Shown in pieces: positions 23,568-31,209 of a stretch of 64,000 bases of DNA. A program made the translations under genes and the position numbers. How positions within the stretch are numbered: position 1 is the stretch's first letter; every line of letters begins with the position of its first letter. Below the pieces are notes generated by a model. It was not told the origin of the DNA. It did not search any database and was given only the letters and a program-made list of their open reading frames with translations. This DNA comes from Lawsonibacter asaccharolyticus (GTDB taxonomy: Bacteria; Bacillota; Clostridia; Oscillospirales; Oscillospiraceae), in contig BFBT01000002.1 in assembly GCA_003112755.1 (NCBI GenBank), positions 367,490 to 431,489 on the forward strand, given 5' to 3'.

Positions 23568-24043
23568 AGAGATTTGTTGCTGTCTACGATGAGGCCGCTG
23601 TGCGCGATACCCAGATCTGCAAGGAAGACCCCAACAGCGTCTCTCCCGAGATGGACGATGTTTGGGAGGACTGGCCCAACGCTCCCGTGTACATTGGTTT
23701 GTTCGCGGGTGTGGATGAAGCCGGCGCCACCAAGGCCGCCTGTGAGACGGAGAGCTGCGACGCCAACTGCATCCGGCTGATCCCAGTAGGCGACTACGAC
23801 GAGGAGTTCCACTACCTGTTGAAGTTTGCCGCCGGCGCCGAGTTCTGGACGAATGGCCTTCCGGCCGAGCACCTGCGGGCCCTGTGGATGTCCTACTGCT
23901 TCCACGAGGCGCTCACGGTGGACATGCCGGAGTACGCCGCCAAACTGGAGATTTTGTTCAACCATTTGCCGGACGACCATTCCGGTATCTGGTGGACGAG
24001 CTTCCAGGAGTTTGCCAAAATCATGGGCAAGTGGCTGCGCTGA
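23564..24043 (+). CDS. hypothetical protein
   Basis: 159 residues, ATGA overlap with the HExxH gene. Acidic, Trp- and Cys-containing, soluble. Last gene of the operon, followed by a terminator. Translational coupling suggests it works with the upstream putative protease, perhaps as its partner; this is inference from context only. Confidence 0.75.
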   Translation: MKRFVAVYDEAAVRDTQICKEDPNSVSPEMDDVWEDWPNAPVYIGLFAGVDEAGATKAACETESCDANCIRLIPVGDYDEEFHYLLKFAAGAEFWTNGLPAEHLRALWMSYCFHEALTVDMPEYAAKLEILFNHLPDDHSGIWWTSFQEFAKIMGKWLR

Positions 24044-24049
24044 ATCCTA

Positions 24050-24093
24050 CAAAAAAGTCCCTGCTGCTTCGGCGGCAGGGGCTTTCCTTTTTG
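24050..24093 (+). terminator. rightward terminator
   Basis: CCCTGC-TGCTTCGGCG-GCAGGG stem followed by GCTTTCCTTTTT, right after 24043. Confidence 0.85.
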
Positions 24094-24096
24094 GCA

Positions 24097-24198
24097 GGTC
24101 TCACGGACCCGGCATCGGTTTCGATACGGAACCGGCCCGCGCCACGGCTTTCAGCGAACAAAACGAACCCCGGCGGCTTTTCTCCGTTAAGAAAGAAT
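24097..24198 (-). repeat. structured intergenic repeat, reverse copy
   Basis: GGTCTCACGGACC, then a diverged hairpin (GGTTTCGATACGGAACC), ending TTTTCTCCGTTAAGAAAG. Here the pair is arranged back to back with the forward copy at 24235. Confidence 0.75.
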
Positions 24199-24234
24199 GC
24201 CTCTTCCCTACTGTCGCATCCATGGGTTCTCCAA

Positions 24235-24332
24235 TCTTTTTTAACGAAGAAATCGGGCGGGATGATTCTTCTTTCCAGACATCTCTCGCCGGAGCCGGTT
24301 CCCTCGCGGGAACCGATGTCGGGTCCGTGAAG
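24235..24332 (+). repeat. structured intergenic repeat, forward copy
   Basis: TCTTTTTTAACGAAGAAATC, hairpin GGTTCC-CTCGC-GGGAACC, end GGGTCCGTGAAGGGC. No promoter follows on either side. Confidence 0.75.
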
Positions 24333-24369
24333 GGCTCCGCCGTTGGCAACAACAATTTTGGGATACCAC

Positions 24370-24412
24370 AAACAAAAAGGACCCCTGCAGCATCTCTGCC
24401 ACAGGGGTCCTC
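24370..24412 (-). terminator. leftward terminator
   Basis: GGACCCCTG...CAGGGGTCC stem; leftward reading ends TTTTTGTTTG. It follows a short frame ending LEDLKNKYD-stop at 24421 that abuts the IS605 tip. Confidence 0.7.
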
Positions 24413-24450
24413 ATTGGATATCAGTCGTATTTGTTCTTCAAGTCTTCCAA

Positions 24451-24844
24451 GTGAGCTACCCCATGCCTAAAGGCAGGGGCTTCTGGCATGGCTCCACAAC
24501 AAGTTGCTTCATCACCATGCATCGGCGTCCCCGAAGGGGACGCCGAATTGGCAGTATCCTTCTGGGAAGGACTTACCACAGGGCCGACTATTATGCTCAC
24601 CTTTGCCGGCAAAAGCTCTCCAGAGGCTGTCTGCGGGGTGTTAGACCTCCGAGTCCACTATCCACGCAGCCCACATAGGCGTCGATCTGGGGAATGACCT
24701 ATGGAGCCGCGGTTCAAGCGGAGACGGTTCCCCGGTTTGGGGAGCCTCCTTCGAGTAACGCTGGGACAACTGCTTTCGTCCGTGACCGGAGGGCCGTCCT
24801 CTGGCGGTACCCCCAGGCTTCCGGTGCAGTGCAGGTACGACCTG
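24451..24844 (-). ncRNA. probable omega RNA region downstream of tnpB
   Basis: Minus-strand DNA after the tnpB stop ends in GAAGCCCCTGCCTTTAGGCATGGGGTAGCTCAC, the pseudoknot-like tip typical of IS605 right ends where TnpB guide RNAs terminate. About 390 bp with several strong hairpins (e.g. GGCGTCCCC/GGGGACGCC). The guide would start at 24450 reading leftward. Inference from family organisation. Confidence 0.6.
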
Positions 24845-26560
24845 CTATGCCTTGAGCAACCCCTCCTTCAGGGCTGCGAGAGATTCGTATTCGCGGTAGT
24901 TGATCTTGCGGTAGAAGTTGTTCACGGGGACATTCTTGAGGGCGCTGTAGATGGCTCCCCACTGAAACCAATAATGAGTCCCTTTCTTCTTCTCGGGGAT
25001 CAGGCGGGCCATATCCTTGGGAACAGGGTCCTTGAGCCCCATCCCCCGGCGTCCGATGACATAGGCCGCGGCCTCATGGATCGATAGACCCATCTGCCGC
25101 ATATATTTGATCTTCCCGATTTGGGAAGTATAGGCGGGATTGACCTCCCGGACGGACAGATGGTACTTCTCACCCTTGCTTTCGGCCAGGGCTGTCATCT
25201 TTTCATGGGCGAACTCGCTGATTTTGCGGTTAGCCTTTTTATTGCCGTACAGCAGACATTTGTCCGGGTGTTCGATGCCCTCTATAGTGATTGGTTTGTT
25301 CACGGCTACGGCATAGCGGAAGATCTCCTCCAGGCCCTCCGAGATGGCATTGGATATCTGGTTGCTCGTGCGGCCCTCCATCTGTAGGGGGACTGTCCAG
25401 TGCCGCTGCAGCTCTCCCTGTGGGCCGAGCTCGGACGCGGCAAAGTGGTCGTAGTTCATGTCGAAGGCTACGCAGCCGTCATCGTAGCAGAAATTCTTGT
25501 TCGGATCCTCCGGCAGCGTGACCATGCACTTTACCTGGACGGCGTTGCCGCAGTCCTTGAGCGACCAGCTGACTGAGCCGGCAGGCCATCCGGGGATCTG
25601 CTGGTCGGGCGGCAGCTTCTTGTTGCGTTTGGCGATCTCGGAGGCGCTGACTGCCGCCTCCACCCACCCCTGTCCATAGGGGAACTCGACGCCTGGGATG
25701 GAGATCCATTTGCCGCTGTAGGTCTGGTAGGAGAAAATCTTTTTCTCAACATCGTAGCGAGCCATCCAACTGCCCTGCGGCCCGTCCAGGCGGCCAACCA
25801 GGGGCATCTCCCGGCGGCGCCGGTGCTTCCACATACCCTCCCAGGAGCGGAGCTCGTTGCGCCGCCTGACCTCACGCCGCTGGCGGAAGGCCTTCTTGCC
25901 GCCAAAACAGATATGGACGACGCCGGCCTTCTTCTCCCGCTCCAGGCGGGCCAGCTCGCCCTTGAGGTCGTGCAGCCGGCATTTCAGGTTGTTTATATTC
26001 GACTTGAGCCGCCGGATGCGCGGGTCCAGGTACAGGGTCTCAAACAGGTACTCGTTGCCATACCTGGTGGGCTCGCGCTTGCCGTTCTTAAAACCAACGA
26101 AGAAGGCCAGACCATCCTTGGTGACCTTCGTGCGAACCCAGCTGCCGAAGGGATTTTTGAAGGGTGGGATGATGCCGCCATTCTTGCGGGCCAGGCTGCG
26201 GGCCTTGAGGTTTTCCTTCGCCTTCAGGGACCGGGACAGCTGGTTGGAGGTATCCTTGATCTTGCCCTCGACCTTAGCGATCTGCTGGGTCTTGGTCTTA
26301 ATATTCAGGGCAAGGGCTTCTTTGGCGGCTGAGACGATGCCCTTGGCCTCAGCAGTTAGACTTTGGACATGATTGGTCGCAAGTCCCTTGCCCCGATAGT
26401 GGAGGAACAGGCTCTTTTTTCCCAGCCGCCCCGGGCGAAGCATGTCGCTGACCATCGTATGCAGCAGATGATCGTGGATGGCAAAATCTGCATTCAGCAG
26501 CTCGGCGTCGGCAGCCTGCATAGCCCTCTTTTTAACTGGTTTGGAAGACAAGGTCCGCAT
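24845..26560 (-). CDS. tnpB: atypical large TnpB-like nuclease
   Basis: 571 residues, longer than usual TnpB (~400). RuvC-like core: FDMNYDHFA (about 370, first Asp), ITIEGIEH (second acid) and a C-terminal MGLSIHEAAAYVIGRRGMG helix in place of the usual DRDxNAAxN, so the third acidic residue is moved or replaced. No CxxC zinc finger is visible. The N-terminal 330 residues are rich in coiled coil and basic segments. Expressed from a promoter of the element's common class at 26596 (RBS AAGAGGTGATG). Could be an active TnpB with a rearranged site or a domesticated DNA-binding derivative. Confidence 0.8.
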   Translation of the reverse strand: MRTLSSKPVKKRAMQAADAELLNADFAIHDHLLHTMVSDMLRPGRLGKKSLFLHYRGKGLATNHVQSLTAEAKGIVSAAKEALALNIKTKTQQIAKVEGKIKDTSNQLSRSLKAKENLKARSLARKNGGIIPPFKNPFGSWVRTKVTKDGLAFFVGFKNGKREPTRYGNEYLFETLYLDPRIRRLKSNINNLKCRLHDLKGELARLEREKKAGVVHICFGGKKAFRQRREVRRRNELRSWEGMWKHRRRREMPLVGRLDGPQGSWMARYDVEKKIFSYQTYSGKWISIPGVEFPYGQGWVEAAVSASEIAKRNKKLPPDQQIPGWPAGSVSWSLKDCGNAVQVKCMVTLPEDPNKNFCYDDGCVAFDMNYDHFAASELGPQGELQRHWTVPLQMEGRTSNQISNAISEGLEEIFRYAVAVNKPITIEGIEHPDKCLLYGNKKANRKISEFAHEKMTALAESKGEKYHLSVREVNPAYTSQIGKIKYMRQMGLSIHEAAAYVIGRRGMGLKDPVPKDMARLIPEKKKGTHYWFQWGAIYSALKNVPVNNFYRKINYREYESLAALKEGLLKA

Positions 26561-26595
26561 GATGCATCACCTCTTGTGGGCCTGATTTCTATATC

Positions 26596-26628
26596 TATTA
26601 TATGCAATTGCGAGGAAAAATATTTCCC
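26596..26628 (-). promoter_or_regulatory. promoter, GGGAAAT-N16-GCATATAATA, for tnpB
   Basis: 16-bp spacer and -10 GCATATAATA 36 bp upstream of the tnpB start; same class as the other promoters here. Confidence 0.75.
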
Positions 26629-26631
26629 CCG

Positions 26632-26662
26632 AAAAAAGCCACGAGAGCTTTCGCTCTCAGGG
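26632..26662 (-). terminator. leftward terminator
   Basis: GAGAGC-GAAA-GCTCTC stem, leftward U-run GGCTTTTTTC, directly upstream of the tnpB promoter. Confidence 0.8.
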
Positions 26663-26795
26663 CTAATGTAGACCTACAATATGTAGGGGGGCATGGTTCA
26701 ACCTAAATGGATTGTCCGCCGCTCACCCCACATCTAAAGAAGGGGGTCTGTGACCTTCTCCGAAGGTCATGTGGCGCGGCGACATAGATCACGAC
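26640..26795 (-). ncRNA. candidate small RNA between promoter 26796 and terminator 26632
   Basis: A promoter and a terminator bracket about 155 bp without a supported reading frame. It includes TGACCTTCGGAGAAGGTCA and CCCCTTCTTTAGATGTGGGGTGAGC, an IS605-tip-like pseudoknot shape. Could be a stand-alone guide-like RNA or the remains of a gene displaced by an IS605 element. Confidence 0.4.
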
Positions 26796-26828
26796 CATAA
26801 TATGCAAACTGCCCGAAGCCTATTGGCA
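26796..26828 (-). promoter_or_regulatory. promoter, CCARAAT-N16-GCATANNATA class
   Basis: -35 GCCAAT, 16-bp spacer, -10 GCATATTATG; no gene follows before the terminator at 26632. Confidence 0.65.
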
Positions 26829-26831
26829 CAA

Positions 26832-26870
26832 GAAACCCCGCAGCCGAAGCTGCGGGGCCTAGTCGTTTTA
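26832..26870 (-). terminator. leftward terminator
   Basis: CCCCGCAGC-CGAA-GCTGCGGGG stem after the leftward gene ending at 26876; leftward reading ends TTTCTTG. Confidence 0.75.
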
Positions 26871-26875
26871 GGTTC

Positions 26876-27802
26876 TCAGCCCTCCTGAGCCGGGGCGTTG
26901 TAGGCGGCCTTACGCTCCTGCTCACGGGTTGCCAGACCAGCCTTGATGACCTCGCCGGCCACCGTATTCTCCCAGGCGGAGATATAGTGGCAGATGCGGG
27001 ACATCATGCGGTACATGTCGGCGTCGGAGATCTGGATGAACGCCTCCTGCTTATCGATCATGCCGGACGAAGAGAAGGTGGTGGCGCCCGTCTCCTGGAA
27101 GTGGACAGGGGCCTTGGCATTGGTGATCTTCACAGTCCAGGGGTAGTTGCCCAGTTGGCCATCGCCGCGGAAGGTCTGGTGGAAGATGTTGAGCCGCTGC
27201 ACCGGCACCATATCGCCGTCCTTCACTTGACCGAATGCATGGACGCGGTCCTGGGAGTAGGTGAAGTCCATGTGCCGGGGAACGATAATGGGGCCCAGGC
27301 CCGCAGGCGCAGTCTCCTCGGCCGCCCGGTCTCTGGTCTTGGCTAGCAGCTGCTTGGCACCGGAAGCCAGGACTGCCAGCCCAGGAACACCCTTGCCATC
27401 CTCATCGGACTTGACAATGCGCTCCAGGAGCTTGACAATGTTGTTCAGGACGCCAAAGCTCATCTCGGCACTCTTGGACAACTTGTGGTTAACGGCCCGC
27501 TGCTCCTTGAGGACGGCCAGGTTCGGGTCAATGACCTGGGTGCCGATGTTGCCCTTGCAGATTTCCAGTAACTGCTCGCACAGCTCAGGGCTGATATTGG
27601 CGTTCAGGGTGCGGGAGCTCTCGCCGGTGCCAGCCGTGTAGTCGCAGATGTAGACCTTAATGACGCTGACCGGGGCCTTGCCTTTTCGGCCGCCGGCGCC
27701 ATGCAGGTTGGCATAGTCCTCCTCGTGGGCAGGTACCAGCCCATCGCGGAAATCAATGACCTTATTGCGGCCTGTTGCCTTGGTGATGATCGTGTTTACC
27801 AT
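26876..27802 (-). CDS. hypothetical protein
   Basis: 308 residues from the ATG at 27802 (RBS GAAGGAGGC). Soluble, alpha/beta, with a helical middle (about 105-160) and a C-terminal helix. Single-gene unit with its own promoter and terminator, and a well-conserved, evenly composed sequence. No family recognised. Confidence 0.8.
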   Translation of the reverse strand: MVNTIITKATGRNKVIDFRDGLVPAHEEDYANLHGAGGRKGKAPVSVIKVYICDYTAGTGESSRTLNANISPELCEQLLEICKGNIGTQVIDPNLAVLKEQRAVNHKLSKSAEMSFGVLNNIVKLLERIVKSDEDGKGVPGLAVLASGAKQLLAKTRDRAAEETAPAGLGPIIVPRHMDFTYSQDRVHAFGQVKDGDMVPVQRLNIFHQTFRGDGQLGNYPWTVKITNAKAPVHFQETGATTFSSSGMIDKQEAFIQISDADMYRMMSRICHYISAWENTVAGEVIKAGLATREQERKAAYNAPAQEG

Positions 27803-27841
27803 GAAAAAGCCTCCTTCAACTTCAAAGTTATTCTTCACTAT

Positions 27842-27874
27842 TATTATATGCAGATGGCTCGATTTATATTTTAG
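27842..27874 (-). promoter_or_regulatory. promoter, CTAAAAT-N16-GCATATAATA
   Basis: 16-bp spacer; drives 27802. Its -35 box abuts that of the rightward promoter at 27874-27906. Confidence 0.8.
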
Positions 27875-27906
27875 GCCAATAGTTGTAGAGCCGGTCGCAT
27901 ATCATA
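27874..27906 (+). promoter_or_regulatory. divergent promoter, GGCCAAT-N16-GCATATCATA
   Basis: 16-bp spacer; drives 27937. Back-to-back -35 boxes with the leftward promoter suggest the two units could be controlled by one bound factor. Confidence 0.7.
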
Positions 27907-27936
27907 TTAGGAAAACGCAGGAAAAGAGTGGTTTGG

Positions 27937-28353
27937 ATGAAAACGACCCTTCGGAAGGATCTGAATATTGCCATGGAGCACCCTGGCGCTCCAGAGTTCG
28001 AGGAGCGGGCTATCTGCCACTTTCTCGCTGCCCTGGAGCGGTACCGACGGACGCTGCCGCCCAACAAAACCTTGGAGCTGCGGCGGGAGTTGGCGAACCG
28101 GGAGCTGATGTATTTCCCGCCAGCGGAAAGCCAGGTCATGTCTGATTTGCATGCGCAGAAGCTGGAGAGTGGCCTCTTCGCTTGGATGGGAGAACCGCAT
28201 TGGGAGAACATCCTGTTTATCGGAGATATTGGCATGAATGACCTATCCCGAATGGCTCAGACAATCCTCCCTGCTGGATATATGATGGTTGACCATATGG
28301 GCTGGTCCCGCGGTGAGGAACCACTGGTCACGGCCATGCTGGCGGATAAGTGA
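27937..28353 (+). CDS. hypothetical protein
   Basis: 138 residues from the ATG at 27937; only a weak ribosome site (GAGTGG), and an in-frame earlier start at 27928 is possible. Helical N-terminal two thirds, then ENILFIGDIGMNDLSRM. Overlaps or abuts the secreted protease gene downstream, so probably one operon. Function unknown. Confidence 0.65.
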   Translation: MKTTLRKDLNIAMEHPGAPEFEERAICHFLAALERYRRTLPPNKTLELRRELANRELMYFPPAESQVMSDLHAQKLESGLFAWMGEPHWENILFIGDIGMNDLSRMAQTILPAGYMMVDHMGWSRGEEPLVTAMLADK

Positions 28354-28361
28354 GGTTTTGG

Positions 28362-29072
28362 ATGGAAAAGTTTAGAATTAGGAAGAAAGAATCGATCCGG
28401 CGAGCAATCGCCGTGGTATCGGTGGCAACCCTCTGCATGTCAGCCGGGGCCGTGGCGCTGGAGCCTCCTCCCATGTCCCCTCCCCTGTCCTGGACGGAAG
28501 GAAGCATGAATATCGAGGAGGAAATTTCGGTTGGATATGGGATGGCAACGCTGGACAAGGAGCCGGTGCCGGTCATATACTACAACCAGAGAGACCCGCA
28601 ATATGGAAAGCTGCCATTTGGGACTGACATCATCGAAACGCATGGCTGTGGTCCGACGGCAATGGCGATGGTCGTATCTTCGTTAACAGACAAGCCTATG
28701 AATCCTGCACAGATGGCACAGTGGGCGTATGAGAACGGATATTGGAAAGAGAGGAAAGGCGCACTGCATGACTTGATTCCGGCCGTAGCGCAGGCGTGGG
28801 GCTTGGATGTTGTTGGCTACCAAGCGGAAGACGCCAACCAGGTGCTGGCAGCTTTGGAGCAGAAGAAACTGGTCGTTGTGCTGATGTGGCCTGGACACTT
28901 TACCGCCAGCGGGCATTTCATCATCCTGCGAGGATTGGATGAGGATGGAAAGGTCGTTGTAGCTGATCCGTCGAGCAGAGAGCGGTCGGAGGTCAGCTGG
29001 GATTTCCATCTCATTGTGGATGAAGCTGCAAAGAAAGCCGGGGCCAATGGGCCGTTCTGGGTCATCGGGTGA
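28362..29072 (+). CDS. secreted C39-like cysteine protease
   Basis: 236 residues. Residues 1-33 look like a signal peptide (basic start, hydrophobic IAVVSVATLCMSAGAVA). The mature part has the C39/papain-like core: YYNQRD, then Cys96 in THGCGPTAMAM, His185 in SGHFIILRG and the Asp of VADPSS. Expected to act outside the membrane; such domains process peptides or, on conjugative elements, cut cell wall or protein. Substrate unknown. Start at 28362 chosen for GAGG six bases upstream; GTG at 28350 is the alternative. Confidence 0.8.
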   Translation: MEKFRIRKKESIRRAIAVVSVATLCMSAGAVALEPPPMSPPLSWTEGSMNIEEEISVGYGMATLDKEPVPVIYYNQRDPQYGKLPFGTDIIETHGCGPTAMAMVVSSLTDKPMNPAQMAQWAYENGYWKERKGALHDLIPAVAQAWGLDVVGYQAEDANQVLAALEQKKLVVVLMWPGHFTASGHFIILRGLDEDGKVVVADPSSRERSEVSWDFHLIVDEAAKKAGANGPFWVIG

Positions 29073-29080
29073 GGGTCGCA

Positions 29081-29207
29081 TCTTTATTAGCGAAGAAATG
29101 CGGTGAGGGAGTCTTTGTTCTGCGATGAGCTCTCGCCACATTGGGTTCCTGCAACTTTCCTACGGGCAGTTGTGTGGTCGGAAGCCGTGTGTGGTCCGTG
29201 AGACCTG
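29081..29207 (+). repeat. structured intergenic repeat, forward copy (expanded)
   Basis: TCTTTATTAGCGAAGAAATG start and GGTCCGTGAGACC end; the middle is longer than in other copies. Confidence 0.7.
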
Positions 29208-29228
29208 CGGCGTTGTTGCTAAGAGCGG

Positions 29229-29332
29229 GGAAACCTCACGGACACGGCACCGGCTCTGGAACAGAGCCGGCCCGCGGCAACAGTTCCCGGCAAAGAAAAC
29301 TGCCCCATCAGCATTTCTTTGTTAAAAAAGAA
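29229..29332 (-). repeat. structured intergenic repeat, reverse copy
   Basis: CCTCACGGAC, hairpin GGCTCT-GGAAC-AGAGCC, end CATTTCTTTGTTAAAAAAGA. Ends 6 bp before the -35 box of the promoter at 29339. Confidence 0.8.
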
Positions 29333-29338
29333 TGGTTC

Positions 29339-29371
29339 TCAAAATATAAAAATGGAGAAGTGCATATAATA
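29339..29371 (+). promoter_or_regulatory. promoter, TCAAAAT-N16-GCATATAATA
   Basis: 16-bp spacer; drives 29476 with a leader of about 100 bases that contains a repeated element. Confidence 0.8.
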
Positions 29372-29393
29372 TAAGTAAAGAAGCCATTTAACT

Positions 29394-29446
29394 TTACAAA
29401 ATGGACAGCGGGAAAGCCCGCTCCGTAAGGGGTGGGAGCAGTCAGA
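29394..29446 (+). repeat. 53-bp leader repeat, copy 1
   Basis: TTACAAAATGGAC, hairpin GCGGGAAAGCCCGC, then GTAAGGGGTGGGAG. Matches 36444-36496 (minus) with three mismatches. Resembles an IS605 end tip, or could be a leader regulatory structure. Confidence 0.6.
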
Positions 29447-29475
29447 GTCCGCACAAAATTTTTAGGAGGAACAAC

Positions 29476-30072
29476 ATGAAAAGGCACGACGATAAAGAAA
29501 TAACCGCCCAAAACCTGGGCGAGATGCTCCTGCGCAATAACACATCTATGACCCGAGGCGAGTTTTTCCACTGGTTGTCCCCCATCCTTTCTAGCAAGGG
29601 CTCCGGCATCCGCTGTGGCGATGTAGCCATCCCTGAGGGCCTTGGCGAAAAGCACTATCCGGTCGTCATGACCGATGCTGCAGCCGTCCCTGAGCATGGC
29701 CTGACTATCGATGAGATGTTTGGCGCCGCCCTCCATGTGCTGGAGGACCCACTCATCGGAGCCATCATTGCGGAGAACAAGGTTGCCTGGAACGATGTGG
29801 ATTTGGACACGGTACCTAACAATGGCAGCGGAGCACTGTTCTCTGTTGTCATCAACAAAAAGTGCAAGTTCACCGCTATCTATGAGAGTGGTCCCGACTA
29901 TATCCGCATTGCTTCCATTACAGGAAAGACCGATGATTCCATTATCAACCCCAGGTACTTCATCATTGAGGTAGATGAGTACGGCGCCATTAGCTGCCCG
30001 TCTATGGTGGCCGACGATCCGTCCCTTCAGGATAAGCTCGCTGAGATGGAGGCCGACAAGTCTGAAAACTGA
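29476..30072 (+). CDS. hypothetical protein
   Basis: 198 residues from the ATG at 29476 (RBS TTAGGAGGAA). Soluble, alpha/beta; VAIPEGLGEKHYPVVMTDAA and a strand-rich C-terminal half. Single gene between its own promoter and a shared bidirectional terminator. Function unknown. Confidence 0.8.
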   Translation: MKRHDDKEITAQNLGEMLLRNNTSMTRGEFFHWLSPILSSKGSGIRCGDVAIPEGLGEKHYPVVMTDAAAVPEHGLTIDEMFGAALHVLEDPLIGAIIAENKVAWNDVDLDTVPNNGSGALFSVVINKKCKFTAIYESGPDYIRIASITGKTDDSIINPRYFIIEVDEYGAISCPSMVADDPSLQDKLAEMEADKSEN

Positions 30073-30074
30073 GC

Positions 30075-30107
30075 GCAAAAAAAGAGCCCGTCAGGGCTCT
30101 TTTTTGA
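30075..30107. terminator. bidirectional terminator
   Basis: AAAAAAAGAGCCC-GTCA-GGGCTCTTTTTT between convergent genes, overlapping the last codons of the leftward one. Confidence 0.9.
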
Positions 30108-30678
30108 TGCGGCGAAAAGGCCTGCTGCGGCTAGGGTCTTCGGCGAAGGCCCCGTACCGATCCATGACAAACACGCGGGTGCCAGGTTTGGCCTGGAAAC
30201 TGTGAGTTTTGTCTACTAGGGTGACGATATGGACATAGGTTTCACCGGCCTCAAGGACTAGGGTGAACCCATGTTTTTCGTCCACAATGGCTGTGGCACA
30301 CCAGTCGCCGGACTTTGGGACCATGCACTTGTCAGTGCTGTCCCATTCGGCCTGATGTTCCACGATTTCGGGGCCGAGCAGGCTGTTCAACCAGCCGACA
30401 GCGACCTCGACAACCATGCCTGGCTGGATCCAGGTTCGCTGCTGGGTCCGCTTCCGGATGTGCTCTCCAGCGATCACGGAGTAGTACTGCGACTGCAGAC
30501 CGTAGTAGACTTCCGCTCTTGCGAGGAGGAAGCTCTGGTCTGCGCGGCCCTGAGACGCCATGTACAGCAGTTTTCTGCCGAACTCGACGCAGGTCAAGTG
30601 CTGCTCGGCGCAGGCGAGTATCTTGGATAGTTCTTGATTCTCATCTTTCTCGATGACCTCAAAGCGGCGGTCGATCAT
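30091..30678 (-). CDS. hypothetical protein
   Basis: 195 residues from the ATG at 30678 (RBS GAAGGAGGAG). Helical N-terminal half, then strand-rich C-terminal half ending in a basic tail (RSRPFRRIKKEP) that overlaps the terminator. No clear promoter of the common class immediately upstream. Function unknown. Confidence 0.75.
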   Translation of the reverse strand: MIDRRFEVIEKDENQELSKILACAEQHLTCVEFGRKLLYMASQGRADQSFLLARAEVYYGLQSQYYSVIAGEHIRKRTQQRTWIQPGMVVEVAVGWLNSLLGPEIVEHQAEWDSTDKCMVPKSGDWCATAIVDEKHGFTLVLEAGETYVHIVTLVDKTHSFQAKPGTRVFVMDRYGAFAEDPSRSRPFRRIKKEP

Positions 30679-30985
30679 ATGTATTCTCCTCCTTCGCATT
30701 TTGGCGCAGGTGAATATTTCCGCAATATCCGCCTGCGTGGGCTAGAATTGTGGAAATACCGCCCAACGCGATATGTACCTCCAATTTCGCAGCCAAACCT
30801 TGCCCCAAGGCCGCCTGCGTAGGCTTTTTGCCCTCTGTTTGTTGCCTCCTATATGTAAAATGACATTTTGGCCTGTCATGGCTGGCCGCGCATTGAGCAT
30901 GGTGCGACTTGCTGTGTTTTCATAGCCTGCCAGGGGAGCAGAAAACTATGAGGAGCGAAAAAGGATATCCCCTTTGCCAGGTTCG
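30679..30985. other. intergenic, no gene seen
   Basis: Contains two imperfect copies of GCCTGCGTRGGC, a lone TCCAATTTCGCAG that resembles the start-site motif in reverse, and CCAAAATG at about 30870 without a matching -10 at 16 bp. No supported reading frame. Confidence 0.5.
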
Positions 30986-31104
30986 TAGCCTGACTTATCT
31001 ATGCCGCCGTAAAACCCTCTGCTTTAGCTGTAGGGATATAAGGCGGCATCCGTGTTCGTGTGCGAATACCCGAGCAAACATTGGCCTACCCCCTGCGGGG
31101 AGAA

Positions 31105-31136
31105 TGAAAATATTTTCTACGCAACTGCATATAATA
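31105..31136 (+). promoter_or_regulatory. promoter, TGAAAAT-N15-GCATATAATA, for tnpB
   Basis: 15-bp spacer, -10 GCATATAATA; inside the mobile element and about 75 bp upstream of tnpB. Confidence 0.65.
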
Positions 31137-31209
31137 TGAGTAGAAGCTCAGCAAGGGAGGTGGCCTATCCAAATATCCACCTATCCGCACAGGGAAGGAG
31201 GTGTCCACC

